Part shown: positions 25,156 through 35,769 of the stretch, in pieces
Position numbering within the stretch: position 1 is the first letter of the stretch
How the letters are laid out: each line of letters starts with the position of its first letter
Origin: Methylomonas methanica
GTDB lineage: Bacteria; Pseudomonadota; Gammaproteobacteria; Methylococcales; Methylomonadaceae
Assembly: GCA_001644045.1 (NCBI GenBank)
Contig: LUUF01000043.1
Coordinates: 62,001-126,000, forward strand
Direction: 5' to 3'
DNA: 64,000 nucleotides
Notes under the pieces: model-generated
The model's input: only the letters and a program-made list of their open reading frames with translations
The model's database searches: none
Told to the model about the DNA's origin: nothing
Program-made: the position numbers and the translations under genes

Positions 25156-26354
25156 TGAATCCGCATTTATCCCAACTGCATCCGTACCCGTTTGAAAAGC
25201 TTGCCACGCTGAAACAAGGCATTACGCCGCCGGCTGGCAAGCCGCACATTGCCTTGTCAATTGGCGAACCCAAACACGCCACCCCGCATTTTATTCAGGA
25301 AGCTTTGTTGCAGCATCTGCATGGCTTGACTCAATACCCAACCACCAAAGGCTTGCCGGAACTGCGGCAGACCATCGCCGACTGGACTTGCCGCCGCTTT
25401 GGCATTCCGGCTGGCGGCGTGGATGCCGAAACTCAGGTGTTGCCGGTCAACGGCACCCGCGAAGCCTTGTTTTCGCTGGCGCAAGCCGTAATCGATCCGG
25501 CCGAGAAGCCGGTAGTGATCATGCCCAATCCGTTTTATCAGATCTACGAAGGCGCGGCCCTGCTGGCCGGTGCCGAGCCGTATTATTTGAATACGGTCGA
25601 GGCCGACGGCTATTTGCCGGATTTTGATAGCGTGCCGGAGGCGATTTGGCAACGCTGCCAGTTGATTTTTATCTGCTCGCCGGGCAATCCGACCGGCACG
25701 GTTTTATCGCCAGCCGATCATCAAAAATTATTGGCGCTGGCGGAGAAATACGATTTTGTCATCGCTTCCGACGAATGCTATACCGAACTCTACGACGACG
25801 AAGCCAATCCGCCGCAAGGTTTATTGCAAAGCGCTTATCAGGCCGGCAACACCGATTTCAAACGCTGCGTGATTTTCCAAAGTCTATCCAAACGCTCCAA
25901 CGCGCCGGGCCTGCGTTCCGGCTTTGTCGCCGGCGATGCCGAGGTGTTGAAACAATATTTCAAATACCGCACCTACCACGGCTGCCCGATGCCGGTGCCG
26001 ACTCAGCACGCCAGCATCGCAGCCTGGAACGACGAGGAACACGTCAAGCACAACCGGCAGTTGTATCGCGACAAGTTCTCCGCGTTTATCGAAATTTTGC
26101 AGGATGTTTGCGACATCAGCCGGCCGCCGGCCAGTTTTTATATTTGGTTGAAGACGCCGATCTCGGATACCGAATTTGCGCAGAAGTTGTTTGCCCAGCA
26201 AAATATTATGGTGCTGCCCGGTAGCTACCTGTCCCGAGATAGCGGCGGCATCAATCCTGGTGCCGACCATGTGCGGATTGCCTTGGTAGCGCCTATCGAA
26301 GAATGTGTCGAGGCTGCGCAACGGATTAAAACGTTTATCAATAGTCTTTCGTAG
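25155..26354 (+). CDS. dapC: Succinyldiaminopimelate transaminase
   Basis: A 399-residue class I/II PLP aminotransferase close to DapC, which makes N-succinyl-LL-2,6-diaminopimelate. Visible blocks are LSIGEPKHATPHFI, VLPVNGTREALFSLAQA, MPNPFYQIYEGAALLAGA, FICSPGNPTGTVLSP, the ASDECYTELYDD region and the PLP-lysine motif SLSKRSNAPGLRSGF. It precedes dapD by 102 bp and, with dapE at 30460, covers three steps of the succinylase branch of lysine and peptidoglycan precursor synthesis. Confidence 0.94.
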   Translation: MNPHLSQLHPYPFEKLATLKQGITPPAGKPHIALSIGEPKHATPHFIQEALLQHLHGLTQYPTTKGLPELRQTIADWTCRRFGIPAGGVDAETQVLPVNGTREALFSLAQAVIDPAEKPVVIMPNPFYQIYEGAALLAGAEPYYLNTVEADGYLPDFDSVPEAIWQRCQLIFICSPGNPTGTVLSPADHQKLLALAEKYDFVIASDECYTELYDDEANPPQGLLQSAYQAGNTDFKRCVIFQSLSKRSNAPGLRSGFVAGDAEVLKQYFKYRTYHGCPMPVPTQHASIAAWNDEEHVKHNRQLYRDKFSAFIEILQDVCDISRPPASFYIWLKTPISDTEFAQKLFAQQNIMVLPGSYLSRDSGGINPGADHVRIALVAPIEECVEAAQRIKTFINSLS

Positions 26355-26429
26355 GCTGGGTAGAGCGCAGCGAAACCCAGCGTGAAACGCTTCAAGCTGG
26401 GTTTGCGCTATCGCTCCTACCCAGCCTAC
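26351..26429. repeat. Large intergenic palindrome between dapC and dapD
   Basis: Perfect 13-bp outer arms, GTAGGCTGGGTAG (26351-26363) and CTACCCAGCCTAC (26417-26429), enclose further complementary segments (GCGCAGCGAAACCCAGC against GCTGGGTTTGCGCT). A partial copy (GCTGGGTAGCGCGGAAGTGA) follows dapD at 27297-27326. It is a REP-type repeat that may attenuate transcription or stabilise mRNA between the two dap genes. Confidence 0.75.
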
Positions 26430-26456
26430 ATTATTTCAACTTAACCCCGAGAAACC

Positions 26457-27275
26457 ATGTCAAACCTGGAAACCATCATCAACGACGCCTTTGAAAACCG
26501 CGCCGAAATCAGCCCTGCCACCGTCTCCGCCGAAGTCCGCAATGCGGTTACGGAAGTCTTGAATCTGCTCGACAAGGGCGAACTGCGCGTTGCCGAGAAA
26601 AAAGACGGCGATTGGGTCACCAATCAATGGCTGAAAAAAGCCGTGCTGCTGTCGTTCCGCATCAACGAAAACAGAGTCATCGAAAGCGGCGACGTGCGTT
26701 ATTACGACAAAGTGCCGACCAAATTCGGTCAATACAGCGAAGAAGATTTCGCGAAGGCCGGCGTGCGCGTGGTGCCGAATGCGGTGGCTCGTTACGGTTC
26801 CTACGTCGCGCCCGGCGCGATCCTAATGCCGTCTTACGTCAACATCGGCGCCTACGTCGACAGCGGCACCATGGTCGACACCTGGGTTACCGTGGGTTCC
26901 TGCGCGCAAATCGGTAAAAACGTGCATCTGTCCGGCGGCGTCGGTATCGGCGGGGTACTGGAGCCTTTGCAGGCCAACCCAACCATCATCGGCGACAATT
27001 GCTTCATCGGCGCTCGTTCCGAGATCGTCGAAGGCGTCATCGTCGAAGACAACTGCGTGGTATCGATGGGTGTCTACATCGGCCAAAGCACCAAGATTTT
27101 CAACCGCATGACCGGCGAAATCAGCTACGGCCGCATTCCCGCCGGCTCCGTGGTCGTCTCCGGCAACCTGCCCTCCAAAGACGGCAGCCACAGCCTGTAT
27201 TGCGCGGTGATCATCAAGCAGGTGGACGAGAAAACTCGCAGCAAAACCGGGATTAATGAGTTGTTGCGGGATTGA
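26457..27275 (+). CDS. dapD: Tetrahydrodipicolinate N-succinyltransferase
   Basis: A 272-residue left-handed beta-helix acyltransferase that succinylates tetrahydrodipicolinate from succinyl-CoA. The N-terminal helical part (residues 1-100) includes the DapD-specific [14 protein letters not shown] and [17 protein letters not shown]. Hexapeptide repeats follow ([37 protein letters not shown]), and the ending [16 protein letters not shown] is typical. It is downstream of dapC, the next enzyme in the pathway. Confidence 0.97.
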   Translation: MSNLETIINDAFENRAEISPATVSAEVRNAVTEVLNLLDKGELRVAEKKDGDWVTNQWLKKAVLLSFRINENRVIESGDVRYYDKVPTKFGQYSEEDFAKAGVRVVPNAVARYGSYVAPGAILMPSYVNIGAYVDSGTMVDTWVTVGSCAQIGKNVHLSGGVGIGGVLEPLQANPTIIGDNCFIGARSEIVEGVIVEDNCVVSMGVYIGQSTKIFNRMTGEISYGRIPAGSVVVSGNLPSKDGSHSLYCAVIIKQVDEKTRSKTGINELLRD

Positions 27276-27296
27276 ATTTAGCGTCAGAGCGGTAAG

Positions 27297-27326
27297 CTGG
27301 GTAGCGCGGAAGTGAAACCCAGCCAC
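27297..27326. repeat. Partial copy of the dapC-dapD palindrome
   Basis: GCTGGGTAGCGCGGAAGTGA followed by AACCCAGC repeats one half of the element at 26351-26429, just after dapD. Confidence 0.55.
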
Positions 27327-27350
27327 GGTCAAAAACGGAAAGATTGAGAT

Positions 27351-28010
27351 ATGCTCAAAAAAACTAGAATGACTTTGGGTTTAGCTATCTCGTCGCTAGC
27401 CTTGGTGTCGATGTCTTTAGCCGCCAACGCAAGTAACGAATATGCGGAAAGCAGCATAGGTGATTTCAATTCCGGCCAATTGTTTACCTTGCAGGATACG
27501 AACAATATCTTTAAAGGCACTCATGGCTGGTCTGACGAAGGTAACTTCGATGGTTTCCGGTTTGTCGTTCAAGAAGGTCGGCAAGCCACCATAGATTTTA
27601 ACTATTCCTTTATAGGGCTTGCGGCGAACGAAGCCCAAGCTTGGGTTTGGGATCTCAGTTCCTTACCGGCCGGGACTTCCGCTTGCACTCCGCAAGCCGG
27701 TTTAGCTGACAGCTGTTCTTTCGTATTCGGTTCTCAGCACATCACTAGCCAAATCTTCGAGTCACAAGTAGGTTTCGCCAATCCGTCTTCCTGGAATTTT
27801 GTCCACTTCGATCAACTCAGGTTAACTGCTGGAACTTATCTTTTGGCCGATAATTTTCGCTTTGATAACTTAGGTGCAAGCCAAGCAATTACTGGGGAGT
27901 TTTCTTATTCCATCAATATTCAACAGACTCCGGTCCCGTTGCCTGCATCGGTGTTATTGTTTGGAACTTTTTTTTGGATGCCGCCACTGTTTCGCCGATT
28001 GAGCATGTAG
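27351..28010 (+). CDS. Secreted protein with VPLPA/PEP-CTERM-like sorting tail
   Basis: A 219-residue exported protein. The signal peptide spans residues 1-26 (cleavage after ANA). The mature part is beta-rich and resembles PEP-CTERM cargo proteins (DGFRFVVQEGRQATIDF, NFRFDNLGASQAITGEFSYSI). The C-terminus has VPLPASVLLFG followed by a short hydrophobic stretch and the basic tail RRLSM, which is the order of an exosortase signal, although the hydrophobic segment is atypically interrupted by MPP. The TIGR04073 protein at 45423 supports an exosortase system in this genome; the exosortase itself is not in the window. The function of the mature domain is unknown. Confidence 0.65.
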   Translation: MLKKTRMTLGLAISSLALVSMSLAANASNEYAESSIGDFNSGQLFTLQDTNNIFKGTHGWSDEGNFDGFRFVVQEGRQATIDFNYSFIGLAANEAQAWVWDLSSLPAGTSACTPQAGLADSCSFVFGSQHITSQIFESQVGFANPSSWNFVHFDQLRLTAGTYLLADNFRFDNLGASQAITGEFSYSINIQQTPVPLPASVLLFGTFFWMPPLFRRLSM

Positions 28011-28081
28011 CCTTGATCGAGCGAAGCGGAATTCGGGGAGGAAAGTCTGCCCGCTTCGCAGCGCACCTACAAATTCAATAA

Positions 28082-28798
28082 CTAACCCGCAAATCCCACT
28101 CTCTCCGCTCGAATCGTAAACACCATTACCAACTCTTCACCCTGTTGCAATGTCAGCGGCGTCGGCAGGCCGTCCGGGTCGGGTTGTTTGCCGATGATCG
28201 GTTCGATGCAGACATACTCGGCTTTTTTATCGCTCCAAATACCAAACGCCAACGCTAGATCGTCCTTCAATGGCGAGATATTGCAAGCCATGCTGACCGT
28301 ATAATCGGCTGTACTTAGTTTGACTGGTGATGCTAGCGATTTCGCGTGGTGTACTCTTAAGCTATCGTGCGGGAGTGCGGCGATCTCGATATGCGTATCG
28401 GCAATGTCGATAACACTGTGGGGTGAAATCGAAAAATAAGGATGAAAGCCGGGGCGAATCAAGGCGGTGTCCGACACCGCGCGAATGCGGGTGCTGACGG
28501 TCAATGTTTTGCTGTCGGCTTCCGTCAGCTCTTGCCAGTCGGTAATCACCTCGACAGTGCCCCAATTAATATCGGCCGGCGCAGTGAGGTTTTTTTGATG
28601 CGGCAGGTCGCTGTCGCAAGGCGTTATGCGGTATTCGCCGTGTTTAAGCGCAAAAGGCGGGGATAGTTCTTCAAAGTTGGGTATGCACAGATACACGCCG
28701 CCCCGCGAGCCGCCGTCTGCTTTGTCGTGTAGGGGTTGGATAATATGAATGTCGTCTAACTGCCAGTTGATTAGGGTGCCCGTGTCGGTGAATTTCAT
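28082..28798 (-). CDS. Aldose 1-epimerase-like protein
   Basis: A 238-residue galactose-mutarotase-fold protein. GGSRGGVYLCIPNFEELSP near the start and the conserved RPGFHPYFSIS with His, plus EPIIGKQPDPDGLPTPLTL near the end, match the aldose-epimerase/hexose-6-phosphate mutarotase superfamily. I chose ATG 28798 (MKFTDTGTL), because the 25-codon extension is unlike the family. The exact sugar cannot be told. It stands alone on the minus strand. Confidence 0.85.
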   Translation of the reverse strand: MKFTDTGTLINWQLDDIHIIQPLHDKADGGSRGGVYLCIPNFEELSPPFALKHGEYRITPCDSDLPHQKNLTAPADINWGTVEVITDWQELTEADSKTLTVSTRIRAVSDTALIRPGFHPYFSISPHSVIDIADTHIEIAALPHDSLRVHHAKSLASPVKLSTADYTVSMACNISPLKDDLALAFGIWSDKKAEYVCIEPIIGKQPDPDGLPTPLTLQQGEELVMVFTIRAERVGFAG

Positions 28799-29068
28799 TG
28801 GGGAAAATGTATCCTGTACTTTAATGGTTTTGCGGTATGAGGTGGGACGAGCGCCGCTGCATGTGTGCTGCATTGAGCGGATTTTCTCGGTTAAAAAAGC
28901 GCTTTAGCGGCTATTGTAAACAACGGGGCCGAGAAAATGGCGGATTTCGGCTTGCCTTGCTGATGTTTCGGCAAAGCGATGCGCCCAATGGACTGGAGAT
29001 TGACGCCAATATGTCGGACTATCGACTATGAGAAAATCAATCCGCAAATTTGTTTTTTCCAGGTCGAA

Positions 29069-29509
29069 ATGATGCAAACGATCGATATTTTTTCCTTGAA
29101 AGATCACGCCGGCGAATATCAAAACTGGCCACTGCGGACGCAGTTGCTGATAAATGGCTCGCCCAGTCCCTGTTACGTGCCGGGCTATCGGCTTTTGCAT
29201 CAATTTCAAACGCCAGCCCATGAATATTTATTAATCAATGATTGGGATTGCCCATTTGAAGAAGCTACGGAAATAATCTTGCTGGATAGTCAGTTAAGGG
29301 TGTTGACGGTGCGCACGTTTGGCGTACCTTACGGCTCGTTTTTGCTCGACGACGTGCTGGTGATGGACGATGCCAATTTAAAGCTTACTTTTTTTCAAGA
29401 CGACCATTGGCAAGTTACTATTACGCCGCAAAACCTGGCCTGCCTGCATTTTTCAAGCAGAAGCTGGCTGCCGGCGTTTAGAACGCGGATACAGTTGAAA
29501 CGGCTTTAA
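29069..29509 (+). CDS. Conserved-looking hypothetical protein
   Basis: A 146-residue soluble protein that I do not recognise. The frame starts MMQTIDIFSLKDHAGEYQNW after AGGT at a suitable distance; ATG 29072 is equally possible, and a longer frame from 28979 has no ribosome site. It is rich in aromatic residues and beta-strand-like segments (HEYLLINDWDCPFEEATEII, VRTFGVPYGSFLLDDVLVM, DDHWQVTITPQNLACLHF). No signal peptide or membrane span is seen. It is divergent from the aldose-epimerase-like gene. Confidence 0.6.
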   Translation: MMQTIDIFSLKDHAGEYQNWPLRTQLLINGSPSPCYVPGYRLLHQFQTPAHEYLLINDWDCPFEEATEIILLDSQLRVLTVRTFGVPYGSFLLDDVLVMDDANLKLTFFQDDHWQVTITPQNLACLHFSSRSWLPAFRTRIQLKRL

Positions 29510-29869
29510 GCATTTAGATCGACCGGTTAGCATCTTTCTCTGTAAAGGCGTTAATGCGGCCAATCCTGCCGGCGGGTGGATTTTCCGGGCCGACCGATGC
29601 ATTTGCAAATGTAGCTGGTAAGCTAGCAGCCGAGCATCGAAGCCGTCGAATGCCGGGCGGCAATAGTCGAGTGGAGACGTATGAGGGTGTTCGAGGGCGC
29701 GTTAACGCATGGCAAGGATTAGCGGCTATGCGTTACAATGCTGCTATTAGTGCCAAGGAGGCCATACAGCATGAATGCGAACCCTTTCGATACGCTGCAG
29801 CCGCGCACCTGATTTTAATGCCGCTTTGCCGGCCCCGTTTTCTCTTCAATCCTAACCTGCGAGCACACC
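29510..29869. other. Intergenic region upstream of the dapE cluster
   Basis: 360 bases without a firm gene. It contains CGTTACAATG, a plausible -10 (TACAAT at 29734-29739) with no good -35, and the strong ribosome site AAGGAGG with a 13-codon frame described separately. A 112-codon frame at 29554-29892 crosses both and has unlikely composition. I see no riboswitch that I recognise. Confidence 0.45.
29771..29812 (+). CDS. Possible 13-residue peptide
   Basis: AAGGAGG at 29755-29761 precedes ATG 29771, which codes MNANPFDTLQPRT and stops at TGA. It could be a leader peptide for the small-gene/dapE transcript or the remnant N-terminus of a lost gene. The support is only the ribosome site and the position. 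Confidence 0.25.
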   Translation: MNANPFDTLQPRT

Positions 29870-30115
29870 ATGCCAGAAAATATTTCCAATAATGCCTTAA
29901 TCCTCGCCCTGCTGTCCCTGAACGGCGAGATCGCTATTCAAAAAGATTATCTGGAATCCGGGGAGATTCCGGAAGACGAAGTGACCGACGAGGAAGAAGT
30001 GCTGGACGATTTGGAGCAAGCCTTCATGGAATTTGTCGATGTTTACAAAGCTCGCGCCAAAGCCGACGACTCGCTGCCCAGCATCGAAGAATTGCTGGCC
30101 GGTGAAGAAGGCTAA
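29870..30115 (+). CDS. Small acidic hypothetical protein
   Basis: An 81-residue, strongly acidic soluble protein (PENISNNALILALLSLNGEI, then DEVTDEEEVLDDLEQAF and a closing SLPSIEELLAGEEG). It is predicted to be almost wholly helical. It sits 6 bp before the ArsC/Spx-like gene and so probably belongs to the dapE transcript. I recall similar small proteins in gammaproteobacteria without an assigned function. Confidence 0.7.
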   Translation: MPENISNNALILALLSLNGEIAIQKDYLESGEIPEDEVTDEEEVLDDLEQAFMEFVDVYKARAKADDSLPSIEELLAGEEG

Positions 30116-30121
30116 TACTGC

Positions 30122-31590
<1,469 letters not shown>

Positions 31591-31879
31591 TCTGGTCCTT
31601 AAGCACATCGGGGCTCCCGCGCAGATGGGAGTCCTGCAGCCCACACGTGATGCGCTGCAAGTACCCGCTTTCCTGCAATAACAAGCCTTGACAGCATGAT
31701 TTAACCACTCCAAGGAAAATAGCGGCCTAGGCTCTTCAATCCGTATACGCGTATGATTTGATGCCAAAATTTCGCCGGATACTAATCGCAACGACCACGC
31801 TATACTCTTAACGATAGATTTAGGCATAAGTTCGGCCGACAGTCCGCTAGGGAATATTCCGACATCAACAGGGGAAAGC

Positions 31880-34201
31880 ATGACTATTAGCCCTGCTCAA
31901 CAAAAGTTATTGGCGCGCTACCGGCATTATTATCCGGCGCTTCTGATTTTGCTGGTTTCGCTGTCGGCGTTGTTCCTCGCGTGGCAAGATCTGAATTGGC
32001 GTTATCAGCAGCGGCTGCAAGAATATTTCGATTTCGAAACCCAGCGCCTTACCAGCGACATCAGCGAACGTATGGCTTTGCATGGCCAAACGCTACGCAG
32101 CGCCGCCGGTTTATTCGCCGCCAGCCACGAGGTTACTCGCGAGGACTGGCGCGCTTTTATCGAAATGCTGGAGTTGGACCGCAGCCATCCGGGGGTGCAA
32201 GGCGTGGGCTATACGGTTTGGATTCCCGCCGGGCAACTCGAACAGCATATTGCCGATATTCGCCGCCAGGGTTTTCCTGACTATGTGGTCAATCCGTTAG
32301 AGCCGCGCGCCGATTACTCCAGCGTCATTTATTTGGAACCGTTCGTCGGTCGTAATCTGCGCGCGTTCGGTTACGATATGTACTCCGAGCCCATCCGGCG
32401 CCGGGCGATGGAGCGCGCGCGGGACAACGGCGAGTTGGCTTACACCGGCAAGGTGATTTTGATCCAGGAAACCAAGGCCGATTTACAAGCCGGAATCTTG
32501 GCGTATTTTCCGGTATATCGCAACGGCAGCATCCCGCAAACCACGGAACAGCGCCGCGCGGCCCTGCTGGGCTGGGTGTATATTCCGTACCGCATGAACG
32601 ATTTGCTGAAAGCCATTCTGGGGCAGGATTTATTGGCCTTGCGCCTGGAGATTTTCGATCAGGACGACCTCAGTCCCGATGGCCTGCTTTACGACAGTCA
32701 AGCCAGCGCGATACCGGCTGCGTTTAAAACCCAGGATAATGCCATGACACGCCGCCAGCGCCTGGATTTGGGCGGGCATTTTTGGACGCTGCGTTATAGC
32801 GCCATGCCTGTATTCAGCAAGACCGCCAAGTTCGAGCCGCCCTGGGTTGAAGTGTTGGCGTTGGTGCTGATCAGTTTTTTGTTGTTTTTTATTACCTGGG
32901 CCTATAGCAATGCGCGCCGAAACGCGGCGATTGCCCTGCAATTGACCGAGTCCTTGCGGCAAAGCGAAAGTCGGTTTCGCAGCTTATTCGAAAACTCGCC
33001 GGTGGCTTATCTGGCACTGGATAGACACGGCAATTTGTTGGATGTGAATCCGCAATTATGCGCTCTGCTGGACTATGGCGGTGATGAACTGACAGGCCGA
33101 AAACTGTTTGAGTTTATTTCGCCGGAAACGGGTCAGGATTTTCAGCTAAAACTGCAAATGCTCAATCACTACGGCGTGCTGGAATGCGAATTGTCGCTGC
33201 TGACAAAATTGGGTCACACGCTGACCGTGATTCTCGACGGCCGCTTGCAGGGCGATAAAGCCCGTCCGGCCGTCATTCATTGCATTTTGACCAATATCAC
33301 CGAGCGCAAGCGCGCCGAGGATAAACTGCAACTGGCGGCCCGCGTATTTAGCGATGCGCACGAAGGCATCACCATCACCGATGCGGCGGGCAATATTATC
33401 GATGCCAACCCGACCTTTTGCGCGATAACCGGTTATACCCGCGAGGAAGTGATCGGCCGCAATCATAGTATTCTGCAGTCCGGCAAACATGAACCCGAAT
33501 TCTATAAAGAGTTGTGGCAAACCTTGCAAACCGAGGGTTGTTGGCAAGGTGAAATCTGGAACCGTAAGAAATCCGGCGAGTTGTATGTAGAGTTGCTGAC
33601 TATTTCCGCGATGCGTAATCGCACTGGCGAAATCCTGAATTATGTCGGCCTGTTTTCCGACATTACGCAATCCAAGATTCAGCAGCAGGAGCTGGAGCGC
33701 ATGGCTCATCACGATCCGCTGACGCAATTGCCCAATCGTATCTTGTTCAACGACAGGTTTCGGCAGGCCCTGGCGCGCTGTAAACGCGACAATACGCTGC
33801 TGGGTGTGGTGTATATGGACCTGGACGGTTTCAAGCAGGTCAACGACCAGCTGGGCCACGAGGCAGGCGATACGTTATTGATCGAGGTGGCGAACCGGAT
33901 TAAGGCCAATTTACGCGAGGATGACACGGTGTGCCGGTTGGGCGGCGATGAATTTGCCTTGCTGGTGGGTGGTATCGAATCCAGGGCGCAGTGCGAGCAG
34001 GCCGTGCAGCGTATTCATCAGGCGATTTCCCAACCCTATCACGTTGCCGGCCAAGAGATGGTGATCGGCGTGAGTAGCGGTATTACCTTATGCCCGCTGG
34101 ATATAGGTACGCCGGATTGCTTGCTGAGTCACGCCGACCAAGCCATGTACCTGGCCAAACAGCATGGCCGCGGTGGCTATGAGTTTTTTGAGCTCGGTTA
34201 A
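31880..34201 (+). CDS. CHASE-PAS-PAS-GGDEF diguanylate cyclase
   Basis: A 773-residue membrane protein. A first span (residues about 18-36) and a second (about 325-345) enclose a periplasmic CHASE domain (FAASHEVTREDWRAFIEML, VQGVGYTVWIP, PLEPRADYSSVIYLEPF), which usually senses small ligands. Two PAS/PAC units follow (about 365-485 and 490-610, the second with WQGEIWNRKKSGELYVE). The GGDEF domain has an intact RLGGDEF and REDD at the RxxD site, so active, feedback-inhibited c-di-GMP synthesis is expected. The start has AGGGGAAAGC before the ATG. The upstream 289-base gap holds no gene that I can support. Confidence 0.93.
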   Translation: MTISPAQQKLLARYRHYYPALLILLVSLSALFLAWQDLNWRYQQRLQEYFDFETQRLTSDISERMALHGQTLRSAAGLFAASHEVTREDWRAFIEMLELDRSHPGVQGVGYTVWIPAGQLEQHIADIRRQGFPDYVVNPLEPRADYSSVIYLEPFVGRNLRAFGYDMYSEPIRRRAMERARDNGELAYTGKVILIQETKADLQAGILAYFPVYRNGSIPQTTEQRRAALLGWVYIPYRMNDLLKAILGQDLLALRLEIFDQDDLSPDGLLYDSQASAIPAAFKTQDNAMTRRQRLDLGGHFWTLRYSAMPVFSKTAKFEPPWVEVLALVLISFLLFFITWAYSNARRNAAIALQLTESLRQSESRFRSLFENSPVAYLALDRHGNLLDVNPQLCALLDYGGDELTGRKLFEFISPETGQDFQLKLQMLNHYGVLECELSLLTKLGHTLTVILDGRLQGDKARPAVIHCILTNITERKRAEDKLQLAARVFSDAHEGITITDAAGNIIDANPTFCAITGYTREEVIGRNHSILQSGKHEPEFYKELWQTLQTEGCWQGEIWNRKKSGELYVELLTISAMRNRTGEILNYVGLFSDITQSKIQQQELERMAHHDPLTQLPNRILFNDRFRQALARCKRDNTLLGVVYMDLDGFKQVNDQLGHEAGDTLLIEVANRIKANLREDDTVCRLGGDEFALLVGGIESRAQCEQAVQRIHQAISQPYHVAGQEMVIGVSSGITLCPLDIGTPDCLLSHADQAMYLAKQHGRGGYEFFELG

Positions 34202-34251
34202 ATTCGAGTAGCTAAGTGTTTAATTTTTTAATCAAATAAGAGGATATTGCT

Positions 34252-34986
34252 ACGCGTTGCCACCAAGTCGACTATCAGATTATCGGCCATGATATTCAAA
34301 TGGTAGAAGTCGAACTCGATCCCAAGGAAACGGTGATCGCCGAAGCGGGGGCGATGACTTATCTCGAGCAGGATATCGACTTCGAAGCGAAGATGGGCGA
34401 CGGCTCCGGCGGAGTGATGGATAAACTGTTCGGCCTCGGCAAGCGCATGTTGACCGGTGAATCCGTATTTCTGACCCATTTCACTAACAATGGCGGCCAA
34501 AAGCGGCGCGTAGCTTTTGCGGCGCCGTTTCCCGGCTCGATTGCCGCACTGAATCTGGCCGAGCTGGGCGAGGAAGTGATTTGTCAAAAATCGGCATTTT
34601 TGGCTGCGGCTTTCGGTACTCAAGTCGATATTGCCTTCAATAAACGCCTGGGCAGCGGCTTTTTCGGCGGCGAAGGTTTTATCTTGCAACGGCTGCGCGG
34701 CGACGGCATGGCCTTTATTCACGCCGGCGGCACGGTGATTCGCAAGGAGTTGCGTAACGAAACCTTGCGTCTGGATACCGGCTGCCTGGTGGCGTTCAGC
34801 GGCGACATCGATTACAACATCGGCATGAGCGGAGGCTTGAAAAGCATGCTGTTCGGCGGCGAAGGATTGTTCCTGGCGACGCTGAAAGGCACCGGTTCGG
34901 TGTGGATTCAAAGTATGCCGTTTTCGCGCTTGGCGGAGCGGGTGTTGAGTCAATATAAACCGCCGATTGGTCAAGATAGTCAATAA
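34252..34986 (+). CDS. AIM24/TIGR00266 family protein, probable non-AUG start
   Basis: A 244-residue soluble beta-rich protein of the AIM24 (TIGR00266) family: [23 protein letters not shown], a Gly-rich middle ([20 protein letters not shown]), [15 protein letters not shown] and a C-terminal [23 protein letters not shown] 34300 would remove the conserved first strand. The frame upstream reads [15 protein letters not shown], which fits the family N-terminus, but between the in-frame TAA at 34237 and 34300 there is no ATG, GTG or TTG. AAGAGG at 34238-34243 is 8 bases before ACG 34252, which is my choice; ATT 34246 is the other candidate. The function in bacteria is unclear. Confidence 0.8.
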   Translation, partial: TRCHQVDYQIIGHDIQMVEVELDPKETVIAEAGAMTYLEQDIDFEAKMGDGSGGVMDKLFGLGKRMLTGESVFLTHFTNNGGQKRRVAFAAPFPGSIAALNLAELGEEVICQKSAFLAAAFGTQVDIAFNKRLGSGFFGGEGFILQRLRGDGMAFIHAGGTVIRKELRNETLRLDTGCLVAFSGDIDYNIGMSGGLKSMLFGGEGLFLATLKGTGSVWIQSMPFSRLAERVLSQYKPPIGQDSQ

Positions 34987-34999
34987 TCGCGATCGATTG

Positions 35000-35674
35000 T
35001 TATAGCAAGCCGTGTTCCGCGAAGGAAAAGGGTTGGCCGTCGCCGACGATGAAATGATCTAACACGCGAATATCGAACAGGCCCAGGGCTTGTTTCAGTT
35101 TCTCGGTGATTTGCCTGTCGGCTTGGCTGGGCTCGTTGATGCCGGAAGGGTGGTTGTGCGCAAAAATGACTGCTGCAGCGTGATGAAATAAAGCCCGTTT
35201 CGCTACTTCGCGGGGATAGACGCTGGCGCCGTCGATGGTGCCGCGAAACAGTTCTTCCCATTGAATCACCCGATGCTGATTGTCCAGAAACAGGCAGGCG
35301 AATACTTCGAAACTGTAGCCGCGCAATTGGGCGCTGAGATAGGCGCGGGTGATGTCCGGGCTGGTCAAGGCATTGCCGCGTTGCAGAATTTCGGCAAAAT
35401 GCCGGCGGGCCATTTCCAAAACAGCTTGCAATTGAGCGTATTTGGCGTCGCCCAAACCGTTGCTCTGGCAGAAGCGTTGTTGATCGGCGCCGAGTAAAGC
35501 CTGCAAGGAACCGTATTCGCTCAACAAATCGCGGGCCATGTCTACCGCCGATTTGCCGGGCGTGCCGGTGCGCAGAAAAATCGCCAGCAGCTCGGCATCG
35601 GTCAGAGCGGTAGCGCCGCGTTGCAACAGTTTTTCGCGGGGACGTTCGTCGGCGGGCCAATTCTTGATGCTCAT
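35000..35674 (-). CDS. radC: RadC-type JAB-domain protein
   Basis: A 224-residue RadC family protein. A helix-hairpin-helix-like N-terminal part (residues 1-95, [37 protein letters not shown]) is followed by the JAB/MPN domain with [20 protein letters not shown] and the zinc motif HNHPSG plus a downstream Asp. The length is normal for the chromosomal form. It is divergent from coaBC, the usual arrangement in gammaproteobacteria. Its role in DNA repair is disputed. Confidence 0.95.
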   Translation of the reverse strand: MSIKNWPADERPREKLLQRGATALTDAELLAIFLRTGTPGKSAVDMARDLLSEYGSLQALLGADQQRFCQSNGLGDAKYAQLQAVLEMARRHFAEILQRGNALTSPDITRAYLSAQLRGYSFEVFACLFLDNQHRVIQWEELFRGTIDGASVYPREVAKRALFHHAAAVIFAHNHPSGINEPSQADRQITEKLKQALGLFDIRVLDHFIVGDGQPFSFAEHGLL

Positions 35675-35769
35675 CCACTCCTCCTGGCCGTTAAGAAACG
35701 ATTTTAAGCATAGAAGAATCGGGTCGAGTTTGCCATAATTCCAAAAATTGATCTTTTTGGGGCAGGAAC

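Noticed and set aside
29554..29892. 112-codon frame upstream of the small acidic gene
   Set aside because: No ribosome site, mixed composition, and it overlaps a better supported start.
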